Positions 1-5,856 of a stretch of DNA of 22,814 bases are shown one piece after another (the stretch's first letter is position 1; each line of letters begins with the position of its first letter). The DNA comes from a virus. Location: the IMG/VR virus record IMGVR_UViG_3300045947_000024, positions 1 to 22,814 of that record; one strand, 5' to 3'. A program made the position numbers and the translations under genes. The notes under the pieces are model-generated. The model did not search any database and was not told the DNA's origin. It saw only the letters and a list, made by a program, of their open reading frames with translations.

Positions 1-99
1 ATCGAAACCGACTTTCTGACCGGCGAACGAATCGGCGTGTTCGATCGCACGGATTCACACTGGAACTGTCCGCGCGCCGAACGGTTCCGCCGGCGCTGA
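1..99 (+). CDS. possible 3' end of a rightward gene, uncertain
   Basis: The plus strand is open from base 1 to a TGA at 97-99 (32 residues, ending in PRAERFRRR) with mostly G or C at third codon positions. It would converge on the leftward operon with touching stop codons (TGATCA). However, one minus-strand frame is also open and GC3-rich here, and a GTG at 103 would continue the operon's usual GTGA overlap leftward. The fragment is too short to decide and I do not recognise the product. Confidence 0.22.
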   Translation: METDFLTGERIGVFDRTDSHWNCPRAERFRRR

Positions 100-561
100 T
101 CACACGACATCGATCCAGCCAGGCGGCAGGTACGATCGTACCGCCGCGAATCGTCGTTCCGCGTCGATCGTGCGGCGGACGTCGACGACCGGTCCGACGA
201 TTGCGGCTTCGCTGTCGGTTAGCCGCCGGCGCAGATGAATAAATCGATCGTTCAGTTCGATCCATTCGTGCCGGCGATCGCCCGCGCCGTCCAGCACGGC
301 ATACGCCAGCAGTCGCCTGGTAAGCGTGTCGCCGCCGGCCGTGCTGACGTGCCAAACTGGCCCGCCGAATCCGGCCTCCAGTCATTCGTAACCGGAATTG
401 ACCGTCAGCCGGACGCTATGGCCGGCGTGCCGCCAGCCGAAACGCGGATGGACGGTTTCGACCGCCAGGCGGCAGTGATAGTGCAGCGCGATCGCCCGCT
501 GCTGACTGACACGCAGCCGCAGCACGTCGGCGGCGGACCGCATGCGTTGAAAGGTCGTCAC
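100..561 (-). pseudogene. small phage protein split by an in-frame TGA
   Basis: From a GTG at 561 that overlaps the upstream stop (GTGA), the frame reads 59 residues to a TGA at 382-384. The same frame then runs on without another stop to 100. The two halves (about 59 and 93 residues) read as one protein: ...RLTVNSGYE, stop, LEAGFGGPVWHVSTAGG, then GDRRHEWIELNDRFIHLRRRL. A TGG in place of TGA would restore a 153-residue protein with a Trp, which fits the context. The second half has no ATG and only an internal GTG at 297. The pattern GGPVWH...LxxLDGxGD...EW...HLRRRL is familiar from phage hypotheticals, but no function is known to me. It could be a nonsense mutation, a sequence error or readthrough. 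Confidence 0.6.
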
Positions 562-737
562 GGCTTGCTCCACAGCTGTAAGGCGTCCATGATCGAACGC
601 GCCGGTACCTGTTCCCATGCCGCGAATTCTTCCAGCGTCATGTTCGTTGGTTCGTGTGTCGCGACGCGGACGACACACCAGTACACGAGGCGCCGCGGCA
701 GACGCCAGGCGATCCACATGAAACAGCGATCGCGCAT
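558..737 (-). CDS. small conserved phage protein (WIAWRLPRRLVYW type)
   Basis: A 59-residue protein that starts at ATG 737, six bases after the nuclease stop, and ends in a TGA that overlaps the next GTG (GTGA). It is rich in aromatic and basic residues at the N terminus (MWIAWRLPRRLVYWCVVRV) and has a C-terminal acidic helix (MTLEEFAAWEQV) ending near MDALQLWSKP. Short proteins with this aromatic block then a threonine/leucine/acidic tail recur in phage accessory operons; their function is unknown. ATG 719 is an alternative start, but 737 is closer to the upstream gene and has a weak AAAGG about ten bases before it. Confidence 0.65.
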   Translation of the reverse strand: MRDRCFMWIAWRLPRRLVYWCVVRVATHEPTNMTLEEFAAWEQVPARSIMDALQLWSKP

Positions 738-743
738 TCGTGA

Positions 744-1178
744 TTAACCTTTCGTTTCCCAGTCCGATCGCGACTGCCAGCCGCCGCCGCGGCGTAGATA
801 ACCGCGCTGTTCCAGCCAGGCGATCACGTCGTCGACCGTGCCGGCGGCGTATTCGGCCGTCGACCGCTGTACGACGTCGCGAAAGTGTGTCTGCGCCGGA
901 CTGAATCGTCCGCCGCTGGCTTTCTGTTCCAGGAACAGGACCGGCCGCGGACCGTCGCCGCCGGCGTGTCCTGGCAGAAAGACGACCAGATCGGAAATAC
1001 CAGGCGTTTGGCACGTCCCCTGAAATTCGCTGACGAACGTGCCGCAGCACGGACACGGCCGACCGCGCGGGCGGCGCGTGCCGAGCTGGTACACGTCGGC
1101 GCCGATCGTCGCGAACAGCTGCACCGTATTCGCCTGTTCGGTTTTTTCGAGTACCTGAAAATCGCGCCGGCGCGTCAT
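744..1178 (-). CDS. VRR-NUC domain nuclease
   Basis: A 144-residue protein with a PD-(D/E)xK fold signature of the VRR-NUC family: a conserved N-terminal acidic helix (E11/E14), PGISDLVVF with Asp63, LFLEQKASGG with Glu84 and Lys86, and SPAQTHF with Gln96. These are the expected metal-binding and catalytic positions. VRR-NUC proteins act on branched or structured DNA in phage replication and repair; the substrate here is inferred only from the family. Between strand one and Asp63 there is a cysteine cluster (C42, C44, C45, C56) that could hold zinc. The ATG overlaps the upstream stop as ATGA. The C-terminal part, DVIAWLEQRGYL, looks helical. Confidence 0.88.
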   Translation of the reverse strand: MTRRRDFQVLEKTEQANTVQLFATIGADVYQLGTRRPRGRPCPCCGTFVSEFQGTCQTPGISDLVVFLPGHAGGDGPRPVLFLEQKASGGRFSPAQTHFRDVVQRSTAEYAAGTVDDVIAWLEQRGYLRRGGGWQSRSDWETKG

Positions 1179-1402
1179 TTTCGTTTGCCTGACGTCGCCA
1201 GCGCTCGCGGCAGGACCAGGACGATCCGCGTCCGCTGACCGCCGACCGATTCGTCAGAAACGTGTTCGTCGGCGTCGATCACGAACACGTCGGACGGCTG
1301 GATCTGGACTGCGGCGCGTGACACCAGCGCGGCCAGGTCGGCGAGCACTTCCGGATCGGTCGTCCAGCCGAACGTCGTGCCGCGTTTCGATCGCTTACTC
1401 AT
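1175..1402 (-). CDS. hypothetical protein, 75 aa
   Basis: Lies between two genes that it overlaps by ATGA at both ends, which supports translation coupling and the ATG at 1402. The N terminus is basic (MSKRSKRGTTFGW). The middle has a predicted helix (PEVLADLAALVSRAAVQI) and the C terminus alternates hydrophobic strands (DVFVIDADEH, TRIVLVLPRAL). I do not recognise a family. Its position directly before the nuclease suggests an accessory or replication role at most. Confidence 0.6.
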   Translation of the reverse strand: MSKRSKRGTTFGWTTDPEVLADLAALVSRAAVQIQPSDVFVIDADEHVSDESVGGQRTRIVLVLPRALATSGKRK

Positions 1403-1656
1403 GACGACTGACCTGCTGTCTTTGGTACGGCGACGACTTTCGTCCGTGGTCCGATCAGCGGCGCCAGCTGATTCGCGCAGTCGCGATCCGTTTCGCCGAA
1501 AAACAGCATAACGACGAAACTCGCCGGAAAGCCGGGGTGTGTTTCTGCCGTCACGCGGATCGGTTCGCCGGCGATCAGCCGGTCGACATTTCCGCGTGTC
1601 AGTCCGAGAACGGCGATCGTTTGGCCGTCGCCGCCGGTCGCGCAGGCTGTTACCAC
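1399..1656 (-). CDS. conserved hypothetical protein, 85 aa
   Basis: First gene of the leftward block to the left of the att core. The start is a GTG at 1656 behind a G-rich stretch (GGGGGCGAAA) that can serve as ribosome site. The protein has the layout of a small alpha/beta phage family I recall: an early hydrophobic strand (IAVLGLTRGNVDRL), a central strand (FVVMLFFGETDRDCANQL) and the ending PLIGPRTKVVAVP. The GETxxxxxxxLxPLIGPxTKV pattern is its most conserved part. Function unknown. It shares a 4-base ATGA overlap with the next gene. Confidence 0.68.
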   Translation of the reverse strand: MVTACATGGDGQTIAVLGLTRGNVDRLIAGEPIRVTAETHPGFPASFVVMLFFGETDRDCANQLAPLIGPRTKVVAVPKTAGQSS

Positions 1657-1686
1657 TTTCGCCCCCGATCCGATGTCGCGACCAGA

Positions 1687-1700
1687 CGCGACCGGTCGCG
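1687..1700. repeat. 14-bp perfect palindrome beside the att core
   Basis: CGCGACCGGTCGCG is a perfect palindrome between the hypothetical gene starting at 1656 and the tRNA fragment. An extra CGCGACC half-copy lies just left of it. It could be a binding site in the left attP arm, an operator for the gene at 1399-1656, or chance in GC-rich DNA. Confidence 0.4.
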
Positions 1701-1754
1701 AGGGTAAGTAAGACTGACCGAATTTGCTAAGGAAATACTGCGATCTGCGGATAA

Positions 1755-1799
1755 TTCGTAATCAGCAGGTCGCGCGTTCAAGTCGCGCCGCCGGCCCCA
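1755..1799 (+). other. attP: attP core: 3' half of a tRNA-Thr(CGT) gene
   Basis: The plus strand carries an anticodon loop TTCGTAA (anticodon CGT), stem strand TCAGC, variable loop AGGTC, a five-pair T stem GCGCG/CGCGC around TTCAAGT, acceptor strand CGCCGGC and C-CCA. No matching 5' half exists: the acceptor partner GCCGGCG and a D arm are absent upstream, and the anticodon stem's left strand (GATAA) pairs poorly with TCAGC. This is what a tyrosine-integrase att core in a tRNA gene looks like, with the crossover near the anticodon loop. The integrase gene is about 2.15 kb to the right. Amino-acid identity rests on the loop alone; discriminator C is not typical for Thr. Confidence 0.75.
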
Positions 1800-1813
1800 A
1801 GCAAACAAACGAC

Positions 1814-2142
1814 TTACGGCGATCCAGTGTTAGAAACATCACCGTCAGTTTCACTTTCAGTTTCACTTAGTTTCACTTTCGACTTTGCGCCGGTTTCAGA
1901 CCGACTTTCGCCTGGCCGGTGCAGCGCCAGAATCAGCCGATCGATCGCGTCCGGTCCTGGTTGATAGCCGGCCGCGGCGCCACGGTCCAGCCACGTCACG
2001 CAGCGGTCCACATGGACGACCGGTCCGCCCGTCACCAGGCCAAACTGCCGCGCCGCGTCCAGCGCCAGCAGCGCCGATGCCAGATCGACGGACCTCCTGC
2101 CATTCGGCCGGCGTCGCCGGATCCGCCGGCGGCGGTTTTCAT
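1814..2142 (-). pseudogene. small phage protein broken by two one-base insertions
   Basis: Three frames together give one coherent protein. An ATG at 2142, in the usual ATGA overlap, is followed by a frame starting KPPPADPATPAEWQEV, then a frame reading VDLASALLALDAARQF, then GLVTGGPVVHVDRC...GYQPGPDAIDRLILALH. Removing one A from the AAAA after the ATG and one C near 2090 joins them into 108 residues in a single frame (329 minus 2 is divisible by three). The intact open part is 73 residues from a GTG at 2035. The WQExVDLAxALLALDAARxxGLVTGGPxVxxxRC pattern is known to me from phage hypotheticals without function. Decay and sequencing indels are both possible. Confidence 0.55.
1847..1878 (+). 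repeat. three 10-bp direct repeats near the att core
   Basis: AGTTTCACTT occurs exactly at 1847-1856, 1859-1868 and 1869-1878, about 50 bp right of the tRNA fragment. Tyrosine integrases use short direct repeats of this size as arm-type sites flanking attP. The repeats also code for the Ser/Glu/Thr-rich tail of the leftward gene here (KLSETESETD), so a coding repeat is the alternative. Confidence 0.55.
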
Positions 2143-2780
2143 CGGCGTTTGCCTTTCGTCGCCGGCGGATCGATCGCTACCGTCGCCGGCGTCCGGCGTC
2201 GTCGTCGTCGACGTCCGGCGGCGTCGTGATCGGTTGCGCCCGGCCGGTCCGGCTGGCCTGGTCGGTTCGGCTGGCCTGGCTGGATCGGCTGACTGGGCCG
2301 AAGCCGCCGGCGACGCCGCCGGGCGTGTTCGGCGTCGTGTCGCTCATCTGTCGTACCTCCGACCGAACCGGCAGCACGATCGACGCCAGCGATCACGGCG
2401 TCGACGGCGGCTTGTGCCGCCTGACCGCGCCGCAGAAAGTCCGCCAGCAGGTCGCCGTCGTCCAGGTCGCGCCAGGTCGTCGCGTCGTCCTGGCTGGCGA
2501 TCCAGGCGCCGACGTCGATTTCGATCTGAAAGGCATTGCGCGGCAGCGGCGCGATCACCTCGCGTTTGAATCGCTGATGGTAATGGACCGCCTGGCGCGG
2601 CGTCAGGCCAGCGTGTAACAGGATCGCCAGCGCCAGCTGCGCCGGTCCGCTGCCGGCATAGCCCCAACAAAAGCCGGTCGGCGAATGGTTCCAGACGGCT
2701 TGTGACGGCCGCGGATCCAGCCGCCGGCCGTCGACATACACGACGCCGCCGCGATCGGTCCAGCGTCCGGTAATCGTCAC
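2139..2780 (-). CDS. DUF6166 family protein
   Basis: Starts at GTG 2780, overlapping the upstream stop (GTGA). Residues about 15-95 carry the DUF6166 pattern: VVYVDGRRLDPRPSQ, then HSPTGFCWGYAGSGPAQLAL, then a helical stretch and RNAFQIEIDVGAWI. The family is widespread in phages and bacteria and has no established function. Family members usually end soon after this; here the frame continues for another hundred residues that become Arg/Pro/Gln-rich, so the true end is probably near 2344, where a TGA in another frame overlaps the next ATG. That would need a small indel. The N-terminal two-thirds are secure, the tail is not. Confidence 0.75.
   Translation of the reverse strand: MTITGRWTDRGGVVYVDGRRLDPRPSQAVWNHSPTGFCWGYAGSGPAQLALAILLHAGLTPRQAVHYHQRFKREVIAPLPRNAFQIEIDVGAWIASQDDATTWRDLDDGDLLADFLRRGQAAQAAVDAVIAGVDRAAGSVGGTTDERHDAEHARRRRRRLRPSQPIQPGQPNRPGQPDRPGATDHDAAGRRRRRRRTPATVAIDPPATKGKRR
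2177..2347 (-). CDS. hypothetical protein, 56 aa, low complexity
   Basis: ATG at 2347 is preceded by a strong ribosome site (GGAGG, eight bases upstream), the best argument that this frame is used. The product is polar and repetitive, with a duplicated QASRT unit, a DVDDDDA stretch and an Arg-rich end. It lies wholly inside the C-terminal extension of the DUF6166 frame, so one of the two overlapping readings is probably not translated as shown. The operon's overlap habit would put its stop at 2139, which would need a one-base shift in the GAC repeat. Confidence 0.38.
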   Translation of the reverse strand: MSDTTPNTPGGVAGGFGPVSRSSQASRTDQASRTGRAQPITTPPDVDDDDAGRRRR

Positions 2781-3013
2781 AGGACCAGCCGCGCCGGAAA
2801 CGCTTGCGGTTCGGACGGTCGGACGGCTGGCGTCGCGTGCAGTTCGCGATCGAATGCCGCGGTATCGTCGGCCGACTTGACCGCGATCCGCGTGACCATC
2901 ATTTGAATCGCGATACCGCCGTCCGTCGTGCCTTGCCAGATACGCGCCGGCACGCTGCCGCCGGCGGTCACGATGTCGATCACGCGATCGGTGCTTTCGA
3001 TTGTGGCTTTCAC
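2777..3013 (-). CDS. small conserved phage protein, 78 aa
   Basis: GTG start at 3013 and stop at 2777, with GTGA overlaps at both ends. The protein begins MKATIESTDRVIDIV and continues with VPARIWQGTTDGGIA, a beta-rich core (VTRIAVKSADDTAAFDREL) and ends PQAFPARLVL. I know this layout (MKAxIExTxxV...PxRxWxGxTxxG...FxREL...FPxRLVL) from small phage hypotheticals. It shares its first residues with the gene at 3525-3750, so the two may be distantly related or share a leader. Function unknown. Confidence 0.75.
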   Translation of the reverse strand: MKATIESTDRVIDIVTAGGSVPARIWQGTTDGGIAIQMMVTRIAVKSADDTAAFDRELHATPAVRPSEPQAFPARLVL

Positions 3014-3240
3014 TGGATCTGCCTCCGCATGAATTCGCGCAGTACGGACAGCATGTCGTCGCGGTTTGCCGTGCTGAGATAGAACGTCGCGCCGCCTTCA
3101 CCTTCACCTGGCAGTCCGGTCGGACCGTAGGAAAACAGAAACAGCGTGAAACCGAAGCCGGCCGGCATATCGGCCTTTAGCCGCCGTCCAAGGTCGCGTA
3201 ATCGGCTTTCGATTTCCGGACTGCGGACGTTGAAGCCGGC
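3010..3240 (-). pseudogene. phage protein without a usable start codon
   Basis: The frame after the TAG at 3241-3243 reads 76 residues of clearly coding sequence: AGFNVRSPEIESRLRDLGRR, MPAGFGFTLFLFSYG, GATFYLSTANRDDML and LREFMRRQ. Small phage proteins with NVRSxEIExRLRxLG and FGFxLxLFSxG are familiar, but their function is unknown. The frame has no ATG, GTG or TTG before the internal ATG at 3168, which would remove a third of the conserved part. The stop of the previous gene and GCCGGC follow directly, as if the start (for example TAATGG) had lost two bases. Either the gene is silenced, or it depends on readthrough of the TAG or on a rare start. Confidence 0.58.
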
Positions 3241-3528
3241 CTAGGCGTCAACGACGACCGGCGGCGCCGCCGGCGGCGCGGTTTCGGCCGCGTCCGCAGT
3301 CGCGAACGCTTCGCATTCGGCTTGCAGCGATTCCAGGATTTCGACGCCTTCGTTTTCGCCGATCGCGTCGTCGCCGATCGTGTTCGCGACGGCCATGAGC
3401 AGCGCGTACGAACCGGCGTAAAAGGCGCGGCGGCATTCGTCGACCTGGATCGCCGGCGCGTCGTCTGGAATGACGCCGGCGCGGTAGCTGGCGAACATAT
3501 CCGCGATTGACAGCCGCGGCGGCGTCAT
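3241..3528 (-). CDS. small conserved phage protein, 95 aa
   Basis: ATG at 3528 overlaps the preceding TGA (ATGA). The protein has a DVxDA-type middle: VIPDDAPAIQVDECRRAFYAG, then SYALLMAVANTIGDD, ENEGVEILESLQAECEAF, then an Ala/Pro-rich tail. The PPDAPxxQxxExRRAFYAG...LxxxxxxIGxD...AECxAF pattern is one I have seen in phage hypotheticals; function unknown. It is mostly helical and acidic. It ends with TAG at 3241-3243 and is followed in the same frame by the startless gene. Confidence 0.72.
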   Translation of the reverse strand: MTPPRLSIADMFASYRAGVIPDDAPAIQVDECRRAFYAGSYALLMAVANTIGDDAIGENEGVEILESLQAECEAFATADAAETAPPAAPPVVVDA

Positions 3529-3750
3529 GACGGCGGTACCGTGTCGGCGTCGCCGTCGAACGGCAATTTCGCATGCTGTTCGGCGAAGTAATCGGACACG
3601 AACGCCAGGACACGCTGGCGTGCGCGATCGTTCGGCAGCTGGCGCAATATGCCCATCGTGACGACAGAACGCGCGGACGTCCGCGTCCTGCAGCGCGTCG
3701 CGGATCGCTTGCGCCTCTTTCCGGTCTTTCACTTCGACTGTGGCTTTCAT
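3525..3750 (-). pseudogene. small phage protein with a one-base insertion
   Basis: Starts at ATG 3750 (ATGA overlap) with MKATVEVKDRKEAQAIRDAL and QDADVRAF. The frame then shifts: removing one T at about 3666 gives VVTMGILRQLPNDRARQRVL, AFVSDYF and a TGA at 3527-3525 that overlaps the next ATG. The repaired protein has 74 residues, and 226 minus 1 is divisible by three. This matches a common phage pattern (MKATxEVxDRKExxxIRxxLxDxxVRAFVxxMGxLxxLPxDRARxRVLxFV). As read, the first frame runs on into the next gene and gives an artificial 169-residue product. The second part could restart at ATG 3656. Confidence 0.68.
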
Positions 3751-3953
3751 ATCGCTTTCACCGGTCCGGATTGTTCGATCTGGTCAGCAATGTCGCGCAG
3801 TATTTCTGGAATTCGTAAGGTGAGGTCCAGCGGCAGCTGCGCCGAAAATCCATTTCCGCGATCGCCGTCGAACACGACAAGTAACACGCCGGCGGCGTGC
3901 GTGTCGCGCCGGATGCGCGTGGTTTCCGGATCGTACTTTCCTGGACCGATCAT
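3747..3953 (-). CDS. hypothetical protein, 68 aa
   Basis: ATG at 3953 overlaps the integrase stop (ATGA) and its own stop overlaps the next ATG. The product begins MIGPGKYDPETTRIRRDT, has a hydrophobic strand AAGVLLVVFDGDRGNGF and a helical end (LRIPEILRDIADQIEQ). It looks like a compact alpha/beta protein. I have seen small phage proteins with GVLLxVxxGxxGxGFS followed by PxxLRxIADxIE, without a function. Being directly coupled to int, it would be made together with it. Confidence 0.66.
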   Translation of the reverse strand: MIGPGKYDPETTRIRRDTHAAGVLLVVFDGDRGNGFSAQLPLDLTLRIPEILRDIADQIEQSGPVKAI

Positions 3954-5533
3954 CGGTTTGCCTCCGCGTCCGGCAGCTGGATCGCGCCGGTCAGATTCAG
4001 ATCGCCAGACATGCGCCGATCGCCGGCCCACGCCGGTACCCACTTGGCATATCGGTTGAACGTCGTGGACCGCTGGCGATGGCCGAGCATCCAGGACACC
4101 CAGGTAACTTTTCCGCTGTCTTTCAGCAGATGCAACGTCGCAAACGTGTCGCGGCAGTCGTGGATCGTGTGGCGTTCGTCGCCGGCGCCGATCGCGTCCA
4201 TGCCGGCCACGAACACCCGTTCCGCAGTCGTCGAATCCGACAGGACACGCACGCCGCGATCGGTCCGAAACACGTAGTCGCGATCGGTCCATTTCCGGCC
4301 AGCGGCGAACGCCTGTTCGCGCTGGATCCGCTGCAGGTCGCGCAGTACCGGAATCAGTTCCGCGTCAATTTCGATCGTGCGGCGGCGTTTGCTTTTCAGC
4401 GTCACGTCGCCGTCACCGGTCGGACTGGCGGCAGCGGCAGCTGGCGAATAGTTCCGCTCGAGGATCGCCAGGCCGCGATCCAGATCGACGGTCTGCCAGC
4501 GCAGTCCGGCGGCTTCGCCGCGACGCATGCCGGTCAGCAGCAAGGTCAGAAAGTACGCATACCAGCCGCGGTACTGACCGCGCCGATCGAACGTGATCCG
4601 CTGTCGCGCCGGATCGTCGACGACCGGCAGCGGCGTCGGTTGCAGGTTCGCGCCGGCCGCTTTGCGGCTGAAATACCGGTTGTACGGCAGCGGCACGTCA
4701 TAGCGCCGGCAGACGGCGCCGAGCTCCGTCGCCGACAGCCACAGCGGCGCCGCGACCGCGGCCAGCGACGAATTCGACCAGACACGCGCGTGCAGCTGTT
4801 CGCGTGTCAGCGTGACGCGATCCAGCCGGCCGGCGCGTGTCGTGACGTCGACGCCGCTGACGCCGGTTCGCAGCCAGCTCAGAAACGCCGTCGCCTGGAC
4901 CGCGGACAGCGGATTCGGTTCCGGTTCCTCGTAGTCGCCGGCGCTGTCGTCGCGCAGTTCTTTGGTCAGCTGCAAGCACGGATTGTGCGACAGATGGCCG
5001 AACCGCACGGCCCAGCGCAGACACGACGACACGACACGGATGATCGCTTTCTGTGTCCCCCAGCCGACGCCGGCGGCGGCGCGTGTCGTGACGACCAGGA
5101 CGATCTGTTCGGTGCCGATCGCCTTGACCTTGACCGGTCCGAGCGTCGGATAAACGTGTGTTTCCAGCGTGTCGCGATACATCTTCTGCGTTGACGGTTT
5201 CTTTCGCGACACGATCGCCGTCTGCCAGCGTTCGGCGAATTGCTGGAACGTGCCAGGATCGCCGGCCAGGTCGTTCTGGTCGGCCGGTCGCGGCGGCGCG
5301 GCTTTCGGCTTCGCCGGCACGGCGGTCGCAGCTGGCGGCGGCGGCGGCAGCGCGGCGGCGTTCGCTTCGTGCCGCGCCTTTTCCGCGACGGCTTCGGCTT
5401 CGGTCGCAAAGAACAGCGCGAACGTCCGCCGTTTGCCGGTCGTCGGATCCGGACCGCGCCAGAACACGCCCCACGGGGCCGGCCGGCCGGCGACGTGCCG
5501 GACCGTCATGGTATGGACCAGCGGTCGCGCCAT
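3950..5533 (-). CDS. int: tyrosine integrase with an inserted HTH-like segment
   Basis: A 527-residue site-specific recombinase. ATG 5533 is chosen because it overlaps the upstream stop (TAATG) and begins an Arm-type domain (1-60), followed by a Pro/Ala linker (61-82) and a core-binding domain (94-195, TFQQFAERWQ). The catalytic set is visible: Arg337 (TGMRRGE), Lys382 region in a beta hairpin (LKSKRRRTIEI), His458/Arg461 (HDCRDTF), His485 (LGHRQ) and nucleophile Tyr495 (FNRYAKW). Between the first helix of the catalytic domain (about 208-235) and the TGMRRGE helix there are some 70 extra residues (236-305), with LTREQLHARVW, LSATELGAVCRRYDVPLP and NRYFSRKAAG. This resembles a stand-alone HTH-like motif seen elsewhere (LxxxVW...CRRxxIPxPxxGYWxxxxAGK). 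It probably recombines the att core at 1755-1799. Confidence 0.95.
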   Translation of the reverse strand: MARPLVHTMTVRHVAGRPAPWGVFWRGPDPTTGKRRTFALFFATEAEAVAEKARHEANAAALPPPPPAATAVPAKPKAAPPRPADQNDLAGDPGTFQQFAERWQTAIVSRKKPSTQKMYRDTLETHVYPTLGPVKVKAIGTEQIVLVVTTRAAAGVGWGTQKAIIRVVSSCLRWAVRFGHLSHNPCLQLTKELRDDSAGDYEEPEPNPLSAVQATAFLSWLRTGVSGVDVTTRAGRLDRVTLTREQLHARVWSNSSLAAVAAPLWLSATELGAVCRRYDVPLPYNRYFSRKAAGANLQPTPLPVVDDPARQRITFDRRGQYRGWYAYFLTLLLTGMRRGEAAGLRWQTVDLDRGLAILERNYSPAAAAASPTGDGDVTLKSKRRRTIEIDAELIPVLRDLQRIQREQAFAAGRKWTDRDYVFRTDRGVRVLSDSTTAERVFVAGMDAIGAGDERHTIHDCRDTFATLHLLKDSGKVTWVSWMLGHRQRSTTFNRYAKWVPAWAGDRRMSGDLNLTGAIQLPDAEANR

Positions 5534-5856
5534 TAGCGTCGCTCCGCTGGATAGCCGCGGAGCGCCAGCGCGATCCGGCGGTCGTCGTCTGACAGGTCCG
5601 CGCCGGCGGCGCGGCTGCGGTGCTGACGGTTCGCCAGCCAACGGTCGTAGTCGGATTTACGCACGAACGTTGCCCTTCCGAGGCGAGAGACCGGCAGCGG
5701 ATCGTCTGGATCGACGATCAGCCGTTGCAGCGTGCGGACGGACAGCGACGCGTACCGCGCCAGGTCGACCAGACGAAGGTACCGATCGTCGTCCGGCGGC
5801 GTCGGTAAGGCGTCCGGACTGTCGCACGATTCGCGCGGCGGCGTCGTTCGGATCAT
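5533..5856 (-). CDS. MerR-like HTH protein, probable excisionase
   Basis: A 107-residue protein with a winged HTH of the excisionase/HTH_17 type: YLRLVDLARYASLSVRTLQR, then PLPVSRLGRATFVRKSDYDRWL (residues about 26-75). Such proteins bend DNA at att sites to steer integrase toward excision, or act as regulators. The gene sits directly upstream of int and overlaps it (TAATG), which favours excisionase. The first 25 residues are polar and unstructured. ATG 5856 also overlaps a TGA in a third frame (ATGA), the operon's habit, but the upstream gene is not read in that frame here; see the regional finding. Confidence 0.85.
   Translation of the reverse strand: MIRTTPPRESCDSPDALPTPPDDDRYLRLVDLARYASLSVRTLQRLIVDPDDPLPVSRLGRATFVRKSDYDRWLANRQHRSRAAGADLSDDDRRIALALRGYPAERR

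Noticed and set aside
1680-1799. A complete functional tRNA gene
   Set aside because: No D arm and no 5' acceptor strand can be found at the right distance.
4079-5194. Long plus-strand open frame opposite the integrase
   Set aside because: Arg/Gln/Asp-rich translation mirrors the GC-rich codons of int; no ribosome site or recognisable domain.
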